Assembly: GCF_002742335.1 (NCBI RefSeq)
Contig: NZ_MDGR01000007.1
Coordinates: forward strand, 4,158,501 to 4,222,500
DNA from: Reichenbachiella sp. 5M10
Lineage (GTDB): Bacteria > Bacteroidota > Bacteroidia > Cytophagales > Cyclobacteriaceae
Reading direction: 5' to 3'
Length of the DNA stretch: 64,000 nucleotides
The position numbers and the translations under genes are program-made. The notes beneath the pieces were generated by a model. It searched no databases. It saw only the letters and a program-made list of their open reading frames with translations, and had not been told where the DNA came from. Position 1 is the stretch's first letter. Every line of letters begins with the position of its first letter. This document shows positions 49,557 through 57,754 of this stretch, in pieces.

Positions 49557-50126
49557 TCAAGAACTCAACTTACGACGAATTCTACTCAAAGTCTCCGCAG
49601 ACATACCCAACATTGACGCTAGATATTGTAACGGTATTTGATTGATCAGCTCCTTGTCTACTTCAAAAAGCCTCAGATAACGTTCTTCTGCAGACAGGGA
49701 AAGAAACGAAAACACTCGATCCTCTAAACTCACAAAACACTTGGCTATGAAGCGCCTCTCCAACGCAGGCCATTGTGGTACTACAGTAGAGATACGCTGA
49801 TAATTAGACGGGGATATCGTATATAGTTCACAATCCGTCAGCGCCTGAATATTCCATCGAGAGGGCGTACCAAAAATCCAACCTGACAATTCTGCAATAA
49901 ACTCGCCTTTAGAAGATATCCATTGGGTGATGTCTTCTCCTTCATAGTACTTGAAAACCCTCAAGTATCCACTACGGACAAAACTCAAACAACCACAAGG
50001 CTGACCTGTCTTTACATAAAAACTGTGCTTCTCCAGGGTTTCTTGCTCAAAAAGCGTACTCAGCGCAGCGACTTCCGAAGGAGGAACATCAAAATTCGAT
50101 TCAATATATTGTTCAAGCTCTGTCAT
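49557..50126 (-). CDS. Crp/Fnr-family regulator
   Basis: The ~189-residue protein has a cyclic-nucleotide-type cupin (FVRSGYLRVFKYYEGEDITQWISSKGEFIAELSGWIFG) and a helix-turn-helix (IPLQYLASMLGMSAETLSRIRRKL), typical of the Bacteroidota Crp/Fnr group, which lacks the cAMP-binding residues and has unknown ligands. ATG 50126 is chosen; in-frame ATG 50132 and TTG 50138 lie just upstream. It is divergent from glpD (123 bp apart) and followed by the SRPBCC gene. It could control the glpD operon or its own partner. Confidence 0.85.
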   Translation of the reverse strand: MTELEQYIESNFDVPPSEVAALSTLFEQETLEKHSFYVKTGQPCGCLSFVRSGYLRVFKYYEGEDITQWISSKGEFIAELSGWIFGTPSRWNIQALTDCELYTISPSNYQRISTVVPQWPALERRFIAKCFVSLEDRVFSFLSLSAEERYLRLFEVDKELINQIPLQYLASMLGMSAETLSRIRRKLSS

Positions 50127-50248
50127 GATCATGAGCAAAATACGACATTCTGCCTAGATCCTCCACTCTATTATCTGAAGATTAAGAATCCAAAGGATAG
50201 CATGGCCTAAACAAAGAATTGATTAATTTGAGCAGAAATTAAGCATAG

Positions 50249-51865
50249 ATGACGCAAGCTTTAGATCATAGAAAAGAGACCCTCGAAACATTGGAAAATG
50301 ACTACTTCGATTTGGTCATCATCGGCGGAGGCATCACGGGAGCAGGCATCGCGTTGGATGCAGTCACTCGTGGGCTCAAGGTAGCTCTTGTCGAAAAAAA
50401 TGATTTCGCCTCTGGTACCAGTAGCAAGTCAACCAAACTTATACATGGCGGACTACGCTATCTCAAACAACTCGAGTTTGGGCTAGTCCGAGAAGTAGGA
50501 AAAGAAAGAGCCATACTCCACAAACTCGCGACGCACCTCGTTAGACCCGAAAAAATGCTGCTCCCACTCACCAAAGACGGCAACTATGGCAAGATCATCG
50601 CTTCCGTAGGCCTCATGGTCTACGATGTACTTGCCGATGTAGAAAAACAAGACCAACGTAAAATGCTCTCCCCTCAAGAGACATTTGCTCTCGAGCCCCT
50701 CCTCAACCCAGCCAAGGTCGAAGGAGGTGGACTGTACTCCGAATACCAAACCGATGACTTTCGCCTAGTCATCGAACTACTCAAAGCTGCACAAAATGAA
50801 GGAGCCAAAATCCTCAACTATGCCACTTGTACAGCTTTCATCCAAAAGGCCGGTAAAATCAGTGGCATCACAATCAAAGACACACTCTCCGGCGAAGAAG
50901 TCAATATCTACAGCGACTATGTAATCAATGCTGCTGGCCCCTGGTCAGACCAATTACGCGGTTTTCAGGAATCTGTCCAAGGCAAAAAATTGCACTTGAC
51001 CAAAGGAGTACACCTCGTTGTACCGTTTGAAAAGCTTCCAGTCAAGCAATCGATTTATTTTGATGTACCCGATGGACGAATGATGTTCGCCATTCCGAAA
51101 AAAGACATCACCTACATCGGCACTACAGACACCACCTATGTCGAAACACCCGACCAGGTCAAAACTGAAAAAACTGATGTAGACTATATCATTGCCTCAG
51201 TCAATCATTTTTTTCCTGAGGCACAACTCCAAGTTACTGACATAGTTTCTTCTTGGGCCGGTATTCGTCCATTGATCGAAGAAGAAGGCAAATCTGCTTC
51301 AGAGATTTCTCGAAAAGACGAAATCTTTATCTCCGAACAAGGTCTAATCACCATCGCAGGAGGCAAACTCACTGGCTATCGAAAAATGGCCAAACGAGCG
51401 GTAGAAACCCTCCTCGATATCCGTCACCACAACACCCGTCAAAAAGTCCCTAAGTGCAAAACAAAAAAATACAAACTACCTGGCAATGGCTTCAAGAACA
51501 TCAAATCCATTGCCAGGTATAAGAAAAAATTGGTCCAAAGTCACCCTTATGCCTCTGCTCAAGATATCTCATACTTGGTAGATCTGTACGGCAAACAGTC
51601 AACTCAAATCCTCCAAAATGCAGATGGGTCCTCTTTGATCGAAGCAGAGCTTCGCTTTTGCATAGAAAAGGAATGGGTCTTGCACCTCACTGATTTTTTC
51701 ATCTACAGGACGGGCCGCTTGTTCTTTGACATAGACAGTGTCAATGCGCACAAAGACTTTGTCGCCGAACAAATGACAAACGAGCTAGGTTGGTCCTCCG
51801 AGCAGAAGAAAAAAGAACTTGATGAATTGAACCAAAAAATAGTCGATGCGACGGTATTTGAATGA
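50249..51865 (+). CDS. glpD: Aerobic glycerol-3-phosphate dehydrogenase
   Basis: FAD-dependent enzyme that oxidises glycerol 3-phosphate to dihydroxyacetone phosphate and passes electrons to quinone. The 538-residue protein has the FAD site DLVIIGGGITGAGIALDAVTRGLKVALVEKNDFASGTSSKSTKLIHGGLRYL, characteristic of GlpD, and ITIAGGKLTGYRKMAKRAVE near the middle. The C-terminal helical domain is present. Its last 4 nt overlap the ROK kinase start. A glycerophosphodiesterase three genes further on also feeds glycerol 3-phosphate to it, and glpK lies at 3642. It is probably membrane-associated. Confidence 0.95.
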   Translation: MTQALDHRKETLETLENDYFDLVIIGGGITGAGIALDAVTRGLKVALVEKNDFASGTSSKSTKLIHGGLRYLKQLEFGLVREVGKERAILHKLATHLVRPEKMLLPLTKDGNYGKIIASVGLMVYDVLADVEKQDQRKMLSPQETFALEPLLNPAKVEGGGLYSEYQTDDFRLVIELLKAAQNEGAKILNYATCTAFIQKAGKISGITIKDTLSGEEVNIYSDYVINAAGPWSDQLRGFQESVQGKKLHLTKGVHLVVPFEKLPVKQSIYFDVPDGRMMFAIPKKDITYIGTTDTTYVETPDQVKTEKTDVDYIIASVNHFFPEAQLQVTDIVSSWAGIRPLIEEEGKSASEISRKDEIFISEQGLITIAGGKLTGYRKMAKRAVETLLDIRHHNTRQKVPKCKTKKYKLPGNGFKNIKSIARYKKKLVQSHPYASAQDISYLVDLYGKQSTQILQNADGSSLIEAELRFCIEKEWVLHLTDFFIYRTGRLFFDIDSVNAHKDFVAEQMTNELGWSSEQKKKELDELNQKIVDATVFE

Positions 51866-52752
51866 TACGCTGGGGAATAGATTTAGGAGGAACAAAAATA
51901 GAAGGAGTCGTACTCGACACCCATACCAAACAAATAATCTCTAGAAAACGGATACCCACCGAAGCAAATAATGGGTACAAACATGTCTTGTCACAAATCA
52001 ACCTCCTCATAGACGGATTGAAATCAGACTCTGGCTTGACACCCAAACACATCGGAATCGGCACCCCTGGTACCACCGATCCCCTCTCCGGGTTGCTCAA
52101 AAACTGCAACGCTGTACACCTCAACGGCAAACCTCTACATCAAGACCTAGAAAGTAAAATAGGTGTCTCGGTAGCCATGGCCAATGATGCCAATTGCTTT
52201 GCCTTGGCCGAAACACAAATGGGATGTGTCCCCGAGCATGCGCCAAACGCCCATGTCGTCTTCGGAGTAATCATCGGTTCAGGAGTCGGTGGAGGGCTCG
52301 TCATCAACGGCCAAATCATCAATGGAGCACATGGTATAGGTGGAGAATGGGGACACAACTACTTGGACACCAGCGGCGGCCTCTGCTACTGCGGCAAAAT
52401 TGGATGTACCGAAACGATCATCGCTGGCCCACACCTCCAACGGTATTATAAGCAAATCAGTGGCCAAGAAGCCTCGCTCCCTGACATTCTATCCATGCGA
52501 TCCTCTGATATCTTTGCACAACAGACCTACGAGCGATTGATACACTACTACGGCTTAGCGCTCTCGACAATCATCAACATGATAGACCCAGACGTAATCG
52601 TCATAGGTGGTGGTGTCGGCAATATCGATGCACTATATACCGAAGGCTTTGAATCCGTCAAACGATTCGTATTCAATCCAACATGTCATACACAAATTCT
52701 CAAACCCAAACTCGGTGATTCAGCTGGGGTATTCGGAGCAGCCTACTTATGA
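51862..52752 (+). CDS. ROK-family sugar kinase
   Basis: The 296-residue kinase has the ROK phosphate site WGIDLGGTKIEG at the start, the catalytic Asp109 in MANDANCFALAE, and the glycine-rich SGVGGGLVINGQIINGAHGIGGEWGH. A zinc motif comprises His165 and Cys175, Cys177 and Cys182 in CYCGKIGCTETIIAGP. That C-X-C-G-X2-G-C form is common to N-acetylglucosamine, mannose, fructose and glucose kinases, so the substrate is open; fructokinase/NagK-type is my best guess. Overlap of 4 nt with glpD and 4 nt with the next SDR gene indicates one translational unit. Confidence 0.85.
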   Translation: MIRWGIDLGGTKIEGVVLDTHTKQIISRKRIPTEANNGYKHVLSQINLLIDGLKSDSGLTPKHIGIGTPGTTDPLSGLLKNCNAVHLNGKPLHQDLESKIGVSVAMANDANCFALAETQMGCVPEHAPNAHVVFGVIIGSGVGGGLVINGQIINGAHGIGGEWGHNYLDTSGGLCYCGKIGCTETIIAGPHLQRYYKQISGQEASLPDILSMRSSDIFAQQTYERLIHYYGLALSTIINMIDPDVIVIGGGVGNIDALYTEGFESVKRFVFNPTCHTQILKPKLGDSAGVFGAAYL

Positions 52753-53555
52753 ACGATTCGTTGATCATATTGATTACCGGAGCTTCCTCTGGCATAGGGC
52801 AAGCTTGCTTTGACTACCTCTTCGCACTCGGCTACCGCGTCTACGGCACCAGCCGCAAAAAAAACGAAGACAACCCCTACCTCCTACAGATGGATGTCAC
52901 ACACGCCAAGTCCATCACTCACGCTGTAAATCACATCATCACAAAAGAAGGACAAATTGATGTACTCATCAATAACGCCGGCATCTCAGTCCTTGGTTCG
53001 GCTGAAAACACCAAAGCCGAAGATGCTCGTCAATCTTTCGAGACCAACTTTTGGGGTGCTGTACAAGTCACTAATGCCGTACTGCCCCATATGCGAAGAG
53101 CTCGTCGTGGCAAAATCATCAATATCAGTTCACTCGCTGGGCTATTCGCCATCCCCTTCCAATCTTACTACTCGGCAAGCAAGCATGCGTTGGAGGGGTA
53201 TTCGGAGAGTCTACGCATGGAACTACAACCATTCGACATCTCTGTGACACTCGTCGAGCCTGGTGACTTTCGTACATCCATCTCTCAACACCGCATTGTG
53301 TCTGCGGTCGAAGACGACACAGATTACAAAACCTCCTTCGCCCAAGCACACGAAACCATCATCAAAGGAGAGCTCCTCGGCGAGGATTCGATCAAAATCG
53401 CACGCTTGATAGAACACATCATCAACAAACGAAAACCAAAGTTGCGCTATGCTGTCGGAAAACCTTTGGATTTGCTTGCCGCTAAACTAAAACGAATTTT
53501 ACCACATACAGCTTTTCAGTGGATCATCAGCAAGCACTATCGGCTCAATAAATAA
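52749..53555 (+). CDS. SDR-family oxidoreductase
   Basis: A 268-residue classical SDR. The cofactor site is ITGASSGIG (about residues 9-17), NNAG is at ~78-81, and the catalytic pair is INISSLAGLF with YSASK. The C-terminal extension past the core is long (KPLDLLAAKLKRILPHTAFQWIISKHYRLNK) and includes a hydrophobic-basic helix. This is typical of the group acting on steroid-like or lipid hydroxyls, but the substrate cannot be told. It is coupled by a 4-nt overlap to the ROK kinase. It ends 75 bp before xthA. Confidence 0.85.
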   Translation: MNDSLIILITGASSGIGQACFDYLFALGYRVYGTSRKKNEDNPYLLQMDVTHAKSITHAVNHIITKEGQIDVLINNAGISVLGSAENTKAEDARQSFETNFWGAVQVTNAVLPHMRRARRGKIINISSLAGLFAIPFQSYYSASKHALEGYSESLRMELQPFDISVTLVEPGDFRTSISQHRIVSAVEDDTDYKTSFAQAHETIIKGELLGEDSIKIARLIEHIINKRKPKLRYAVGKPLDLLAAKLKRILPHTAFQWIISKHYRLNK

Positions 53556-53630
53556 CATTCATTAAACATGAATTGACCGTGAGGAATAAATCACATTCAT
53601 TAGATTTGGTTGTTTGAAATTGAAGTAATT

Positions 53631-54398
53631 ATGCGCGAAAAAATAGTTTCCTGGAATGTAAACGGAATCCGAGCGGCCATCAAAAAAGGCTTCCATCAAT
53701 CAATCCAATCTCTAAATGCAGACGTCATCTGCCTGCAGGAGACCAAAGCTCAGGATGATCAAATCCTAGAAGCACTCGGAGATATCCCCTATCATACCTA
53801 CTCCAACAGTGCCGTCAAAAAGGGTTACAGCGGTACTTCCATCCTCACCAAAAAAGAACCCCTCAGTGTCTCTCGAGGATTGGGTATCGATATACATGAT
53901 CAAGAAGGGCGTATATTGACTGTAGAATTCGAAGATTACTTTTTGACGAATGTCTATGTCCCCAACTCCAAAAACGACCTGAGTCGACTTGACTACCGCC
54001 AAGGCTGGGACGCAGACTTCATGACCTACCTCAAAAAACTCGAAGAAACCAAACCCGTCATCGTCTGCGGAGACTTCAATGTGGCACACAAAGATGTAGA
54101 CCTTGCCCGTCCCAAAGCCAACTACAACAAGTCTGCAGGATTCACTCAAACGGAAATCGATGGCATGGACAATTTCGTTGCAGCAGGCTTAGTTGACTCC
54201 TTTCGCCAGCTACACCCTGATACGACAGATGCTTATACATGGTGGAGTTATCGGGCAGGAGCACGCGAACGCAATGTCGGCTGGAGAATCGATTACTTCC
54301 TACTCAGCGAATCCTTCATCGATCGACTCGATCTAGCAGAAATCCACCGCGAATACCTCGAGTCAGATCACTGCCCCATCAGTATCACACTCAAATAA
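53631..54398 (+). CDS. xthA: Exodeoxyribonuclease III
   Basis: The AP endonuclease cuts at abasic sites and has 3'-exonuclease activity, serving base-excision repair. The 255-residue protein shows the family motifs: IVSWNVNGIRAAIKKGF, catalytic Glu in CLQETKAQDDQ, GDFNVAHKDVDLARP, NVGWRIDYFLLS and SDHCPISITL at the end, the last carrying the catalytic Asp-His. ATG 53631 is preferred over TTG 53610, which adds seven residues. It follows the SDR gene and precedes the GDPD lipoprotein gene by 8 nt. Intact and full length. Confidence 0.94.
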   Translation: MREKIVSWNVNGIRAAIKKGFHQSIQSLNADVICLQETKAQDDQILEALGDIPYHTYSNSAVKKGYSGTSILTKKEPLSVSRGLGIDIHDQEGRILTVEFEDYFLTNVYVPNSKNDLSRLDYRQGWDADFMTYLKKLEETKPVIVCGDFNVAHKDVDLARPKANYNKSAGFTQTEIDGMDNFVAAGLVDSFRQLHPDTTDAYTWWSYRAGARERNVGWRIDYFLLSESFIDRLDLAEIHREYLESDHCPISITLK

Positions 54399-54406
54399 AC
54401 CAAGTC

Positions 54407-55327
54407 ATGAACTTTTCACTGTACAAAAACGTACTCTTCCCTGTTGCCCTATTCCTCTGCGTCGTAGGCTGCAGTCAAAAATCAAACGAAATGCAACATG
54501 CCAACATAGATATCCAAGGACACCGCGGAGCACGAGGGCTCATGCCTGAAAACACCATCCCGGCTTTTCTCAAAGCTCTGGAACTAGGGGTGACAACATT
54601 AGAACTCGATCTAGCCGTCACCAAAGACCATCAATTGGTCATCTCACACGAGCCCTACATGAATCACGCCATAGCACTCGACTCCTTGGGCCAGGAGATC
54701 CCAAAGACCGAAGAGCTACAGCACAACATCTATAGGATGGACTATGAGCAAATCAAAAAATATGACGTGGGGTCAAAATTCAACAAGCGGTTTCCAGACC
54801 AAGAAAAATTGAAAGTCTACAAGCCGCTATTCAAAGACATGCTCGCTGCAACACAAGCCTATGCTCATGCCAACCAGCTCCCCCCGATACACTACAACAT
54901 CGAAATCAAAAGCATGACGATGAGTGATGACCAGTATCATCCTAGTCCAGAGGTATATTCTGAGCTAGTCTACGATTTCATCACCCAAAACAAAATGGAT
55001 TTGAAACATCTCAACATCCAATCTTTCGATTTTCGCGTATTGAAATATTATCACGAAAAACACCCCGAAATCACCCTCGCGGTATTGATCGAAAACACAC
55101 TCCCTATCGAAGAAAATTTGACCGTACTGGGTTTTAACCCAGAGATCTACAGCTGCTATCACCCAATGCTCGACAGCCAAAAAGTCGCTTATCTCCACGA
55201 TAACGACATGAAGGTGATCCCCTGGACGGTCAATGATCAAAAGGATATGAAAAAACTCATCCACTGGGGAGTAGATGGGATCATATCAGATTACCCAAAT
55301 AGGGTATTAGAAATTTTAGAAGATTAA
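54407..55327 (+). CDS. Glycerophosphodiester phosphodiesterase lipoprotein
   Basis: It hydrolyses glycerophosphodiesters to glycerol 3-phosphate and an alcohol. Starting at ATG 54407 gives a lipoprotein signal with lipobox VVGC (Cys22). The GDPD site is complete: GHRGARGLMPENT (His39, Arg40, Glu48) and TLELDLAVTKDHQLVISHEP (Glu66, Asp68, His81). The C-terminal end (WTVNDQKDMKKLIHWGVDGIISDYPNRVLEIL) is standard for UgpQ/GlpQ types. A much longer upstream frame overlaps xthA and is not used. The product would feed glpD at 50249. It is probably anchored in the periplasm or outer membrane. Confidence 0.93.
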   Translation: MNFSLYKNVLFPVALFLCVVGCSQKSNEMQHANIDIQGHRGARGLMPENTIPAFLKALELGVTTLELDLAVTKDHQLVISHEPYMNHAIALDSLGQEIPKTEELQHNIYRMDYEQIKKYDVGSKFNKRFPDQEKLKVYKPLFKDMLAATQAYAHANQLPPIHYNIEIKSMTMSDDQYHPSPEVYSELVYDFITQNKMDLKHLNIQSFDFRVLKYYHEKHPEITLAVLIENTLPIEENLTVLGFNPEIYSCYHPMLDSQKVAYLHDNDMKVIPWTVNDQKDMKKLIHWGVDGIISDYPNRVLEILED

Positions 55328-55358
55328 ATTCGCACCCGAAAAAGTAAACGATAAAAAC

Positions 55359-56303
55359 ATGGACTTTCCAAGCTTGAGTGACATCAAACGAGCACACACT
55401 AGAATCAACAAGTACATCTACAACACACAAATCATGACCTCAAGTACCATCGATGAGATGGTCGGTGGGGAAGTGTTTTTCAAATGTGAGAATTTTCAAA
55501 AAATAGGCGCTTTCAAAATGCGAGGAGCAGCCAACGTGATCATGTCCTACCGTCCAGAAGAGAGGAAAAATGGATTCGCGACGCACTCGTCAGGCAACCA
55601 CGCTCAAGCGGTAGCCAAAGCGGCTGCAGAAGCAGGTGTCAACGCCTACATCGTCATGCCTCACAATGCTCCACAAGTCAAAATCGATGCGGTGAAAGGC
55701 TACGGGGCACAAATAACATTCTGTGAACCTACGGAGGAAGCCAGAGCAGCTGCTTGTAAAAAAGTCATCGAAGAGACTGGAGCGATACAAGTACACCCAT
55801 ACCATGATGCACGCATCATTGCAGGACAGGCTACTGCCGCCAAAGAATTTATCGAAGAACAGCCAGACCTTGATTACATGATCACACCGGTAGGTGGTGG
55901 AGGCTTAGCAGCAGGCTCTGCCTTGACTCTCGGGTATGTGAGTCCTACGACCAAGATGATACTCGCCGAACCCGAAGCTGTCAACGATACTTATTTGTCA
56001 TTCCAGTCAGGAAAACTCCAAGGTGTCAAAGATCCAAAATCTGTCGCAGACGGACTACTGGTGTCAGTAGGTGAGCTCAATTTTGCCATCATCAAAGAAT
56101 ATGTACATGACATCTACTGTGTGACCGAAGATGAAATCATACAAGCGATGCGATTGGTCTGGGAACGTATGAAAATCGTCATAGAGCCATCAAGTGCGGT
56201 AGCAGTAGCCGCACTACTCAAAAACAAGGACACTTTTGTTGGGAAGAAAACAGGAATTATCATCACAGGTGGCAATGTACAAATGAACGACTTGCCCTTT
56301 TGA
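55359..56303 (+). CDS. Threonine/serine dehydratase-family PLP enzyme
   Basis: A 314-residue fold-type II PLP enzyme. The PLP lysine is Lys53 in QKIGAFKMRGA; the phosphate-binding GGGG loop is VGGGGLAAG, and HSSGNHAQAVAKAA is the typical Asn-containing loop. It has no C-terminal regulatory ACT domain, unlike biosynthetic IlvA. The size and motifs fit the catabolic TdcB, serine racemase or threo-3-hydroxyaspartate dehydratase group, which cannot be separated here. It is last in the run after glpD, 31 bp after the GDPD gene, and ends in a terminator. Confidence 0.85.
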   Translation: MDFPSLSDIKRAHTRINKYIYNTQIMTSSTIDEMVGGEVFFKCENFQKIGAFKMRGAANVIMSYRPEERKNGFATHSSGNHAQAVAKAAAEAGVNAYIVMPHNAPQVKIDAVKGYGAQITFCEPTEEARAAACKKVIEETGAIQVHPYHDARIIAGQATAAKEFIEEQPDLDYMITPVGGGGLAAGSALTLGYVSPTTKMILAEPEAVNDTYLSFQSGKLQGVKDPKSVADGLLVSVGELNFAIIKEYVHDIYCVTEDEIIQAMRLVWERMKIVIEPSSAVAVAALLKNKDTFVGKKTGIIITGGNVQMNDLPF

Positions 56304-56348
56304 AAGAGTAAAACTGAATCCGATTCACAGAAAATATCAAATATGTAG

Positions 56349-56373
56349 AAAGCAGGCTTTGCCTGCTTTTTTT
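56349..56373 (+). terminator. Terminator of the glpD-to-dehydratase run
   Basis: AAAGCAGGC (56349-56357) pairs with GCCTGCTTT (56361-56369) around a TTT loop, then a T run. Confidence 0.9.
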
Positions 56374-56377
56374 ATAT

Positions 56378-56411
56378 AAAAAATGGGGGGCTCATTGAAT
56401 GAACCCCCCAT
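56378..56411 (-). terminator. Terminator of the 43-residue peptide gene
   Basis: On the minus strand an 8-bp ATGGGGGG/CCCCCCAT stem with an inner TCA/TGA pair is followed by a run of T. It begins 30 nt after the stop of the small gene at 56441-56572, which supports that gene being transcribed. Confidence 0.75.
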
Positions 56412-56440
56412 AGGTTAGGTATACTAGTAGGTAAACTAGG

Positions 56441-56572
56441 TTAGTTTGGTTTTTGTCCTACGACGATTATTGAATCATCGCTCACTTTGGTTTGTTGTGA
56501 ATACACCCGAAAACTGAATAACAACAGTACAAACAATATAATATTGATTATCAACTGTATTGATTTTTTCAT
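56441..56572 (-). CDS. Small secreted peptide (43 residues)
   Basis: Too short for usual ORF cut-offs. ATG 56572 is preceded by AAGGAG 1-2 nt upstream of a T-ATG, an unusually good ribosome-binding site for this window. The peptide begins MKKSIQLIINIILFVLLLFS, a classical signal peptide ending near YSQQ, then a short mature tail of about 18-20 residues (QTKVSDDSIIVVGQKPN). It ends in TAA and is followed by its own terminator. I recognise no family. It could be a secreted peptide, a leader, or an inhibitor of a nearby exported enzyme such as the nuclease downstream on the same strand. Confidence 0.6.
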   Translation of the reverse strand: MKKSIQLIINIILFVLLLFSFRVYSQQTKVSDDSIIVVGQKPN

Positions 56573-56826
56573 ACTCCTTAGACTTTTCTTGGTTCAGTAG
56601 TCAGGCTTGTTCATTACAAAGTACCTACTTTTATCTTCCGCATACAATACCCATTTATCAGTATATTATGAGTACTGTACGTATAAATATAGCTTTGGAG
56701 TAGGTATTCGGTACTGCAAAAACTACTCTCAACAAATACACACCGTCAACCGGTACCCTAATAGATCATAGGACCTGGCGCAAAATAACATAGGTAAAGA
56801 ACGAAAGGTGCTTAGCCCATAAAGGC

Positions 56827-56860
56827 AAAAAAAAGTCCGCCCTAAGTATAGAACGGAACT
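56827..56860 (-). terminator. Nuclease gene terminator
   Basis: On the minus strand AGTTCCG and CGGACT form a stem (one-base bulge) followed by eight T. It is 59 bp beyond the nuclease stop. Confidence 0.65.
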
Positions 56861-56918
56861 CAATCATAAAGTCCTGTTTTGGTGTACGCTCCCTTTCTAT
56901 CTTACACCTCTGCTATGA

Positions 56919-57686
56919 TCAGCCATATATCTCATTGAGGATTCCTGCCAAACGTACTCCTGCTTTTAGCAATCTTTCGTTGACGATCCCTATGTTTTTG
57001 TAATTGTATTCATAAGACAACTTTCCGTCTTCGGGGATATCATATATGGCTTTGCGATAGCTTTTGGCTTCATCAATCCATACATCGATTCCCTCGGACT
57101 GGCATTTTTCCAACTCTTGTTCTGAGATATGATTGACCCACTTCGAATACTCTGTGAAACTCAACTGCTGATAATCGATCAGCCCACTGTCCCAAACGCT
57201 GTGCAGGTTAGTTGGCTCCCACATGAAAGTCACCTTCACATCGTTTCCTCCTTTGTCTTCACCCGTACCGACATGCAGAGGCTGATGAATGTCTGCAACA
57301 AGATGAACAAGGTATTTCAAGTTCTCCAACTCCGTTCCTTGAGTAAACTGCTTCGTTTTCAACTCTTGGATGATTCGCTCTATCGCGACTACCGCATCTC
57401 CTTGTTCAGGAGTACCTGCTTCTTCATACGTCTCCCCATCAGGCACTGTACAATAATGCCACGGTACCATAAAGTTGTTGTCTTTGTCCGAACGAATAAA
57501 ATCCATGTAATTGCCCACCATGTTGAGGTGTTCGTGCTTGAGTATACCGTGTATTTCTCCCTTTGCTTTTTTACTAAGGTGCCAGTAGGCGATATCTCCT
57601 ACGACACGATGCCCTGTCTTGCCCCAACCGAAAACGGCAAGACTCGAAAATGACAGTACGAGAACCAAAATGCTTCTTAATTTCAT
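56919..57686 (-). CDS. Exported S1/P1-type nuclease
   Basis: A 255-residue zinc nuclease of the S1/P1 family, cutting single-stranded DNA and RNA outside the cytoplasm. After the signal peptide (residues 1-19) the mature protein should begin at Trp21 in FGWGKTGHRVVGDIAYWHLS, where the free N-terminal Trp is a zinc ligand in this family. His, Asp and His ligands appear in the GHR, DFIRSD and VHLVADIHQPLHVGTGEDKGGNDV segments, and NLHSVWDSGLI is the other family hallmark. Intact. It lies between the small peptide gene and the BCCT gene, divergent from neither. Role: nutrient scavenging of nucleic acids is likely. Confidence 0.9.
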   Translation of the reverse strand: MKLRSILVLVLSFSSLAVFGWGKTGHRVVGDIAYWHLSKKAKGEIHGILKHEHLNMVGNYMDFIRSDKDNNFMVPWHYCTVPDGETYEEAGTPEQGDAVVAIERIIQELKTKQFTQGTELENLKYLVHLVADIHQPLHVGTGEDKGGNDVKVTFMWEPTNLHSVWDSGLIDYQQLSFTEYSKWVNHISEQELEKCQSEGIDVWIDEAKSYRKAIYDIPEDGKLSYEYNYKNIGIVNERLLKAGVRLAGILNEIYG

Positions 57687-57754
57687 GTTGTTTTAATTTT
57701 TTGATAAAGATTCCAAATAATACTCCAAAGCACAAATTGTCCTGACAAATAATC

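Larger units (their letters stand above)
56304..56918. other. Intergenic region between dehydratase and nuclease genes
   Basis: This 615-bp stretch holds the plus-strand terminator (56349-56373), a minus-strand terminator (56378-56411), a 43-codon secreted-peptide gene (56441-56572) and the nuclease terminator (56827-56860). The part 56573-56826 shows no gene. A TTG (56645-56647) with TACTTTG (56617-56623) on the minus strand is a weak promoter candidate for the peptide gene. Confidence 0.6.

Noticed and set aside
54239-54406. Longer start for the glycerophosphodiesterase
   Set aside because: It overlaps most of the end of xthA and would bury the lipoprotein signal; ATG 54407 gives a clean lipobox.
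57129-57653. 174-codon frame antisense to the S1/P1 nuclease
   Set aside because: Shadow of a gene with full family motifs on the other strand.
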